From the NCBI GenBank assembly GCA_025354565.1, contig JANXMQ010000122.1, positions 1 through 47,398 of the forward strand: DNA of 47,398 nucleotides, read 5' to 3'. The translations under genes and the position numbers were made by a program. A model generated the notes under the pieces. It had not been told where the DNA came from, made no database searches, and saw only the letters and a program-made list of their open reading frames with translations. The stretch comes from Akkermansiaceae bacterium. GTDB lineage: Bacteria; Verrucomicrobiota; Verrucomicrobiia; Verrucomicrobiales; Akkermansiaceae. Below are positions 42,413 to 47,398 of this stretch, in pieces. Positions within the stretch are counted from its first letter, which is position 1; every line of letters starts with the position of its first letter.

Positions 42413-43525
42413 ATGAGAGCTCATTTGATTGCGGGTGCCGCGCTTGCCGGCGCACTACTTGCGGGGCTTGGTCATGCCACCGACCTGCCGCGTCCCGATC
42501 TTCTGCCGACGACCAAGGCCATTCACGAACTCATCACAAAACAGTTAGATCCTGCCGCCGAGGCAATGAAGCCCTATCAGGAAAAAGTTTCCAAGGCGGC
42601 TGCGGCGCTCGATCTCGTCTCGATTCCAGGCGGCGAATTCACCATCGGATCGCCGGAGTCCGAACCGAAACGCGCAACCACCGAAGGCCCGCAACGGAAG
42701 CTGAAAATCGAGCCGTTCTGGATGGCCAAGTTCGAGACCACCTGGGCGCTCTATCAGCCCTTCATGGAAAACAAAATGTCGCGCAACAAGGACGGCACCT
42801 TGAACCGTGACAGCAATATGACCACCTCCGAACCGCCGGAACAGCGCGACGGCGAGACGTTGGTCGATGTCGTCACCCAGCCGACACCGCCCTACGTGCC
42901 GATGAATTTCGGCATGGGCGAGGGTTATGATAAGGCCTGTCCAGCAATCGGCGTGACGCAACATGCCGCGAGCAAATTCTGTGAATGGCTCAGCGCACAG
43001 ACCGGGCATTTCTACCGCCTGCCGACCGAAGCAGAATGGGAATATGCCTGCCGTGCCGGAACCACCACGGCCTACAGTTTCGGCGATGATCCGGCGCAGC
43101 TTGGCGACTACGCGTGGTTCACCGGGAATTCGGAATTTCAATATCAAAAAGTCGGCCAGAAAAAGCCAAACCCGTGGGGGCTTTACGACATGCACGGCAA
43201 TGTCGCCGAACTCTGCCTTGGGCAGTATCTGCCAGCAGCCTACGCCGCGATGAAGGATGGAGATGTCAATCCATGGACCGTCATCACCACCCGCTACCCG
43301 ACTGTCGTGCGCGGTGGAAGTTGGTTCGATGATCCGGACAAACTTCGCTCCGCCGCCCGTCTTGGCAGTGATGCAGCATGGAAGTCGATCGACCCGCAGT
43401 TGCCGAAGTCGCAGTGGTATTTCACCAATGCACCGTGGCTCGGCTTCCGTGTGATTCGTCCGCTCAAGACCCCAAGCGTGGAAGAAATGCATCGGTTCTG
43501 GAACATGGATGGCGCGACGGAATGA
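42413..43525 (+). CDS. Exported SUMF1/formylglycine-generating-enzyme-like protein
   Basis: This 370-residue protein has a signal peptide (residues 1-22, ending GLGHA), a helical linker ([20 protein letters not shown]) and a SUMF1 domain (about 66-352): [58 protein letters not shown] and [15 protein letters not shown], ending PWLGFRVIR. At the [18 protein letters not shown] stretch both catalytic cysteines of true FGE are absent, so sulfatase activation is unlikely; it more likely binds or has another oxidase-like role. The start is 6 bp after the oxidoreductase and the stop overlaps the apbE ATG (ATGA). Confidence 0.9.
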   Translation: MRAHLIAGAALAGALLAGLGHATDLPRPDLLPTTKAIHELITKQLDPAAEAMKPYQEKVSKAAAALDLVSIPGGEFTIGSPESEPKRATTEGPQRKLKIEPFWMAKFETTWALYQPFMENKMSRNKDGTLNRDSNMTTSEPPEQRDGETLVDVVTQPTPPYVPMNFGMGEGYDKACPAIGVTQHAASKFCEWLSAQTGHFYRLPTEAEWEYACRAGTTTAYSFGDDPAQLGDYAWFTGNSEFQYQKVGQKKPNPWGLYDMHGNVAELCLGQYLPAAYAAMKDGDVNPWTVITTRYPTVVRGGSWFDDPDKLRSAARLGSDAAWKSIDPQLPKSQWYFTNAPWLGFRVIRPLKTPSVEEMHRFWNMDGATE

Positions 43526-44454
43526 AACATTTTCTCGCCGCGTTCGTGCTGGTCGCCACGGTCCAAGCGAATGAGCAACGATTCGTTTTTGAGCGCGGAC
43601 TGATGGGCACGCGTTTCGCAATCACCTGCCATGGGATCGATCAAACCGAGGCGAAAGCCGCAGCGGATGCGGCCTTCAGCGTGGCAGAGGAAATCAATGC
43701 GGTCGCCTCCGACTACATTGCGGGTAGTGAACTACTGCAACTATCGGATAACACGGGTAAGCCAGTGAAAGTCTCGCCCCGGCTGTTTGACCTGTTAGTC
43801 CAATCACTGGCGGTGGCACGGCTGACGGACGGCCGATTTGATCCCACGCTCGGACCACTCACCAAGCAATGGCGCGAGACCCGGCGCACCGGCAAACTCC
43901 CGGCACCCGATGCGCTGGCCACTCTGAAATCCGCCTGCGGCTGGAACTTGCTCGCGCTCGATCTTGCTGAAAAAACCGTCACCCTGACGCATCCAAACAT
44001 GCGTCTCGATCTCGGCGGCATCGCGAAAGGCTATGCAGCGGATGCGATGTTCCAGGTCATGAAATCCAAGGGCTTTGCCACCACTTGCATCGCGGCTGGC
44101 GGTGATCTCCGGCTCGGCGACCCTCCGCCCGGTGCCAAAGGCTGGTTGGTCGGTCTAACGACATTGGAAAAAACCAAGACCACCGGCCACCTGGAACTCT
44201 CTAACTGCGGTATCTCCACCTCTGGAGACCTCCAACAATCCGTCGCAATCGCAGGCATTTCCTATGCCCATATCATCGACCCACAGACCGGACTCGGCCT
44301 GACGACCCATCTGGCAGTAACCATTGTCGCAGCGGATGCCACCACCAGCGATGCCCTGGCCACCGCCGCCTGCGTCGCTGGCCCCGCCGAAGCGGAGCGC
44401 CTCGCGATTTCCTGGGGTGCTCGCGAAGTCAGAGTCGCCCTGCCCGGAAAGTGA
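43522..44454 (+). CDS. apbE: FAD:protein FMN transferase (ApbE family)
   Basis: This 310-residue exported enzyme attaches FMN to threonine of target proteins, using FAD. The signal peptide is [15 protein letters not shown]. Family motifs: GTRFAI, DGRFDPTLGPL, LDLGGIAKGYAADA, AAGGDLRLGDP, and near the end SYAHIIDPQTG with TTSDALATAACVAG (Mg/FAD-binding Asp/Thr). The chosen ATG overlaps the SUMF1 stop (ATGA), whereas the frame open to 43378 would overlap SUMF1 by over 140 bp. No Na+-NQR, Rnf or typical flavinylated FMN-bind protein is seen in the window, so its target is open. Confidence 0.92.
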   Translation: MKHFLAAFVLVATVQANEQRFVFERGLMGTRFAITCHGIDQTEAKAAADAAFSVAEEINAVASDYIAGSELLQLSDNTGKPVKVSPRLFDLLVQSLAVARLTDGRFDPTLGPLTKQWRETRRTGKLPAPDALATLKSACGWNLLALDLAEKTVTLTHPNMRLDLGGIAKGYAADAMFQVMKSKGFATTCIAAGGDLRLGDPPPGAKGWLVGLTTLEKTKTTGHLELSNCGISTSGDLQQSVAIAGISYAHIIDPQTGLGLTTHLAVTIVAADATTSDALATAACVAGPAEAERLAISWGAREVRVALPGK

Positions 44455-44488
44455 CAACAAAGCACCGGCCACCCCCGTTGGGCTTTGC

Positions 44489-44677
44489 GTGACCGAAGCC
44501 AAGAAGCGGGAGTATTTGAAAAAGTTCGAGGCGGAAACCATCTCGCCCGCGGAGGAAGCGATTTCGAAACGCGGCGCGCTGAACGCCGGCTACCACTACC
44601 TCGGCTACGCGAAAACTTTTGCGCTCATGGGCAAGGCGTTGGCCGAAGAGTTGTTGCCGCAGGCGAATAACCCTTGA
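44489..44677 (+). pseudogene. C-terminal remnant of a sialate O-acetylesterase-like protein
   Basis: About 62 codons read VTEAKKREYLKKFEAE then TISPAEEAISKRGALNAGYH and YLGYAKTFALMGKALAEELL. This matches, as I remember it, the final segment of SASA-domain (sialate O-acetylesterase-like) proteins of this phylum, in which NxxYHYLG..KTFALMGKAFAEA ends the enzyme. The catalytic domain is missing; apbE ends 35 bp upstream. A GTG at 44489 could start a short peptide, but I regard it as a relic. Confidence 0.6.
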
Positions 44678-44722
44678 CCCTTTTTTCTCCGCATGGATTC
44701 ATCACAGTCATTCCCTTCTGCC

Positions 44723-46444
44723 ATGTTGAAACACACCCTCACACTCACCACCCTGAGCTTCATGCTCCTGACAACGTGCGGGGCACAGGCTGCCAAGCTG
44801 GTCGTGCCTTCGCCCGAAAACCATGTCTATCAGTTCATGAGCACCCAGACTTACACGGTGCCGAAGTTTGAGACGCCGCCGGGCATCGACGTGGGCTTCC
44901 TGTTTTTCCCACAAGTCTCGACTGGCTATCTTTGGGTTCCGCCAACGTGCAAACGCATTCGCGGCGTGGTGGTGATGGGACACAATGTTCCCGAACAATG
45001 GATGGGCGGGCATCCTGCCCTTCGTGCGGTGTGTGCCGGGCAGGGGCTGGCCATACTTTACACTTGCGGGTCGTTCCGGTTGACGGCCGTCAATTATGTG
45101 GATGGCCGGGTCATGAGTCCTGCGGAAAAAGGCCGGCACAACATCGCCTTCCTCCAGCAGATTCTCGATGGGCTGGCCACGGAGTCCGGCTACGAGGAAT
45201 TGCGGACGGTTCCCTGGCTGCCGATTGGCGAATCCATGTCCCTCCAGATCGTGAACCAGTTGACGCAATTTGCCCCGCAGCGCTGCATCGCGGGCGTGTG
45301 GCTCAAGGACGGTGTCTGGAACTGCGCGACGCCAGGTGTTCCGATGCTCGCTGCCTGCGGCACGGGCGCGGAGTGGAACTTTCCGAAATACGATGCCTTC
45401 GAGCACTGGCGCGAGATGGCCGTGACGGACATGAAAGAGTGCGTGGCAAAACGATCCGCGCTGCCGGACTGGCCAGGCAGTCTCGTCGTGGAAGCGGGGA
45501 GCGCTCATTTCTCCTGCACGGAGGCGATGATTCAATTGATCGCCCACTACATCAGAGCGGCCTCGGTGGCGCGCCTTTCCTCGGACGGCAGTCCGACGTT
45601 GCGACCTGTCGAACTGGCGAGTGGTTACGTCGCGGGCATTCCCGTTCCCGGTGGCAGCCCGCTGAAGCCGACGCGCTATGCGGACTGCACGCCGGAGCAA
45701 CGAAAACTGCCCTGGTATTTCGATCAAACCACAGCGCAGGACGCCTACGACATGGCGAACGTGAATTGGAATGCGAAGACGCAAGTGCCCGCGTTCACCA
45801 GCGAGGACGGCAAGCCGATTCCGTATGCGAACTCGGGCATCGTGGATTTCACGCCCGCCATGGAGGCCGATGGTATCACCTTCGCATTGCACGCGGTATT
45901 CCTCGACAAGCTGCCCGACGGATGTGTGAACGCACAAACCCCGCTCGGCCATGCTCCGGGAAATCCGTTCATCACCTGGCTGCGCGGGCCGGTGGTGCCG
46001 CTGGGTGGCAATCGTTTCCGTCTCGCGCTGGATCGAACGGCGGCTCTCGATCCCGGGAACGAACAGAACCCGCTGTTCCTGGTCAGCCATCCCGGCAACG
46101 CTGAGTATCGGTTCAGCGTCAATCCTGCGTCCGTGCATCTTCCGTTTAACAAGGCTGGCAAGCCGCAAACGATCACGTTCAATCCCATTCCCGATCAGAA
46201 GCCTGACGCCAAGGAACTCCCCTTGACCGCTTCATCCGACTCTGGCCTGCCGGTGCAGTTTTACGTCAAAGCCGGCCCAGCCACGGTGGAGGGAAACAAA
46301 TTGCGGATCACCGAGGTCCCCGAGCGTGCCCAGCGACCCATCAAGGTCACCGTCGTTGCATGGCAATGGGGACGCGCCACAGAGCCCGCCGTCCAATCCG
46401 CACCCGTGGTGGAACGGGCCTTTCACATTTTATCGGATCGCTAA
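44723..46444 (+). CDS. Exported alpha/beta-hydrolase-like protein
   Basis: This 573-residue exported protein has a signal peptide (HTLTLTTLSFMLLTTCGAQA). The N-terminal half looks like an alpha/beta hydrolase: strand and oxyanion region GVVVMGHNVPEQWMGGHP, then ILYTCGSF, and a possible nucleophile elbow PIGESMSLQIVNQL (S171) in place of GxSxG. WPGSLVVEAGSAHFSCTEAM may hold the catalytic histidine. The C-terminal half is beta-rich (ITFNPIPDQKPDAKELPLTAS) with an Ig-like fold. The start at ATG 44723 begins the signal; ATG 44693 is 10 codons earlier. It is probably the last gene of the operon started by the oxidoreductase and may cleave an ester or glycan. Exact family not certain. Confidence 0.7.
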   Translation: MLKHTLTLTTLSFMLLTTCGAQAAKLVVPSPENHVYQFMSTQTYTVPKFETPPGIDVGFLFFPQVSTGYLWVPPTCKRIRGVVVMGHNVPEQWMGGHPALRAVCAGQGLAILYTCGSFRLTAVNYVDGRVMSPAEKGRHNIAFLQQILDGLATESGYEELRTVPWLPIGESMSLQIVNQLTQFAPQRCIAGVWLKDGVWNCATPGVPMLAACGTGAEWNFPKYDAFEHWREMAVTDMKECVAKRSALPDWPGSLVVEAGSAHFSCTEAMIQLIAHYIRAASVARLSSDGSPTLRPVELASGYVAGIPVPGGSPLKPTRYADCTPEQRKLPWYFDQTTAQDAYDMANVNWNAKTQVPAFTSEDGKPIPYANSGIVDFTPAMEADGITFALHAVFLDKLPDGCVNAQTPLGHAPGNPFITWLRGPVVPLGGNRFRLALDRTAALDPGNEQNPLFLVSHPGNAEYRFSVNPASVHLPFNKAGKPQTITFNPIPDQKPDAKELPLTASSDSGLPVQFYVKAGPATVEGNKLRITEVPERAQRPIKVTVVAWQWGRATEPAVQSAPVVERAFHILSDR

Positions 46445-46619
46445 ACCCAACCATTTCTTTTCCACCCAGATGCAGATCGCAAAACCCACCCTCTCTCGAT
46501 TTGTGCCCGCACTCGGCGCTCCATTCTTTTCGGCTGCGGGGGAGGTAGGGGACCCGCATTAGCCGGATTTCCCGGATGAATGCCGCGGGCGGCCCACCGG
46601 CCCCGACTGGGGCACGCCG

Positions 46620-46730
46620 GGACTTCCATCAGGCACGCCGGGAATTCCTTCCCGCACGGCAGGACTTCTTTCCCGCACGGCAGGACTTCCTTCCCGCACG
46701 CCGGGACTTCCTTCCCGCGTGGCAGGGGGG
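46620..46730. repeat. Tandem array, exact 21 bp period, five to six units
   Basis: GGACTTCC-type cores start at 46620, 46641, 46662, 46683 and 46704, always 21 bp apart. A full unit is GGACTTCCTTCCCGCACGGCA with small changes (one core is GGAATTCC). The array is gene-free on both strands: reading frames through it (heptapeptide repeats such as GKEVLPC or ARQDFLP) are by-products of 21 = 7 x 3. It is in the 393 bp gap after the hydrolase-like gene and 107 bp before a 44-codon gene. Confidence 0.9.
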
Positions 46731-46837
46731 AAAGTCCGAATTGTGCCATTTTGACCAGTAAAGCGATGAAAACACTCCAAAACACCGGTTTTTGACCTAG
46801 AAGCAGCGAAAAACAGCGGAAAAAGCCAATCAACGCC

Positions 46838-46972
46838 ATGCCCGACCTCATCCCTCGCTCCGACGACGCGTTCGACCACTTCATCAAGACCGCCTACTAC
46901 GCCGCCCGCTGGGTGAACAGCAAAGGCGAGCCCGGCCCCTGGAGCGCCATCACCGGCTCAATCGTCAGCTAA
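46838..46972 (+). CDS. 44-residue protein, likely internally deleted relative of a larger family
   Basis: ATG 46838 to TAA 46970-46972. The start MPDLIPRSDDAFDHF and the end AARWVNSKGEPGPWSAITG look to me like the first and last segments of a conserved verrucomicrobial protein of about 200 residues (IPRSD...F at the N-terminus, YRxRWVNxxGxxGPWS at the C-terminus), joined directly. That is from memory and not tested. The reading frame is intact across the join, so a short protein may be made. The upstream 21 bp array and AT-rich leader (46745-46837) are of interest for its expression. Confidence 0.45.
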   Translation: MPDLIPRSDDAFDHFIKTAYYAARWVNSKGEPGPWSAITGSIVS

Positions 46973-47059
46973 ATCAGATTTTCACTTGTAAACATTTCCC
47001 AAACCAATCAAAGTAACCTCCAACGATCCTTTATCTCCAATCCACAATTTACCAACGCC

Positions 47060-47398
47060 ATGAAACTCCGCCTCCTCTCCGCCGCCCGCCTCTCCTTCCC
47101 ACTCGCCACCGCCCTCGCCGCCCTGCTCGCTGCGCCTTCTGCACATGCGGTCACCTATTACTGGGACACCGACGGCTCCGGCACTGCGGGCTTCGGCAAC
47201 GTGGCCGGAACTTGGGGCACTAGCGCTTTCTGGGGAACGGACCCTCTCGGTAGCGGTGCCACGGCAAATACCACGATCACCAACGCCGATACGGTGAACT
47301 TCGGCACGGCGGCCGCGGCCCTTGGCAGCACGGCCTCCACCATTGGGATTGTGGCGGGCGGCGTCACGGTCAATAATATCACCTTCGGATCAGCGCAG
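47060..47398 (+). CDS. Secreted autotransporter-type beta-strand protein, N-terminal part
   Basis: The frame starts at ATG 47060 and runs off the window. A signal peptide (LSFPLATALAALLAAPSAHA) is followed by VTYYWDTDGSGTAGFGNVAG, GTWGTSAFWGTDP and a TNADTVNFG...VNNITFG stretch. The YWDxDGxxxGxG opening and the NADTVNFG strand are typical of autotransporter-associated beta-strand repeat proteins of Verrucomicrobiota, which are large and surface-exposed. The rest, including any anchoring domain, lies outside. Confidence 0.8.
   Translation, partial: MKLRLLSAARLSFPLATALAALLAAPSAHAVTYYWDTDGSGTAGFGNVAGTWGTSAFWGTDPLGSGATANTTITNADTVNFGTAAAALGSTASTIGIVAGGVTVNNITFGSAQ

Noticed and set aside
41045..42424. 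A 459-codon minus-strand open frame
   Set aside because: It is antisense to the second Gfo/Idh/MocA gene and resembles nothing; His/Arg/Gly-rich shadow.
44708..46168. A 486-codon minus-strand and a 390-codon plus-strand open frame
   Set aside because: Both overlap the hydrolase-like gene, which has a signal peptide and domain-like composition; the others are Arg/His-rich shadows.
1..47398. tRNA or rRNA genes
   Set aside because: No TTCGANTC-type T-loop with matching acceptor stem or rRNA signature was seen by eye on either strand; a tRNA scan would settle this.

Overview
The window is GC-rich (about 60 % by eye), densely coding bacterial chromosome. The protein families point to Verrucomicrobiota, probably an aerobic heterotroph of the Verrucomicrobiales. 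Pointers are Tat-exported Gfo/Idh/MocA oxidoreductases, several SUMF1 (formylglycine-generating-enzyme-like) domains, a Ser/Thr-kinase relic of the type that carries a C-terminal helical region, large secreted beta-propeller/beta-helix proteins with a common C-terminal domain, and the start of an autotransporter-type beta-strand protein. This placement rests on family content only; there is no rRNA or tRNA in the window.

Layout. 0-0.4 kb: right end of an ISL3-family insertion sequence that has cut off the end of a small membrane-protein gene. 0.4-5 kb: DNA polymerase III delta (holA), a VapBC-type toxin-antitoxin pair, a FabG-like reductase plus stand-alone acyl carrier protein plus LPG-synthase-type membrane protein, and a GyrI-like ligand-binding protein. 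5-11.3 kb: a single-pass membrane protein, a 1548-residue secreted protein (propeller, FnIII-like repeats, beta-helix, more repeats), and a gene that seems to have lost its end. 11.3-18.7 kb: fatty acid desaturase, ribosomal protein S21, an orphan AddB-like PD-(D/E)XK nuclease, a HupE/UreJ-like membrane protein, a kinase pseudogene broken in three ways, and a Dabb-domain protein. 18.7-25.8 kb: WD40/TPR protein, transaldolase, a Tyr-rich lipoprotein, a twice-frameshifted DUF3309 gene, rhomboid protease and MazG. 25.8-32.9 kb: secreted CAP-like protein, rsmE, the dnaJ-grpE chaperone pair, a PTS IIA protein and argS.

32.9-38.1 kb is repeat-rich and accessory: a degenerate array of 21-22 bp repeats, a leucine-rich-repeat cell-surface protein, an RHS remnant, a pseudokinase-transmembrane-SUMF1 fusion with a TPR partner, and a 2Fe-2S ferredoxin. 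38.2-46.4 kb is a probable carbohydrate/nucleoside utilisation locus arranged divergently: MFS transporter plus Gfo/Idh/MocA oxidoreductase leftwards; a second oxidoreductase, a SUMF1 protein, ApbE flavin transferase, an esterase remnant and a secreted alpha/beta-hydrolase-like protein rightwards. The right edge has a second array (exact 21 bp period), a 44-residue gene that looks internally deleted, and the start of a secreted beta-strand protein.

Two themes stand out. First, gene decay: at least four broken genes, plus several truncated ones. Second, short-period repeats between genes: 7 bp periods at three places, 21-22 bp periods at two, and a dispersed repeat present in at least two diverged copies. 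The repeat arrays are the best candidates here for something not yet described.
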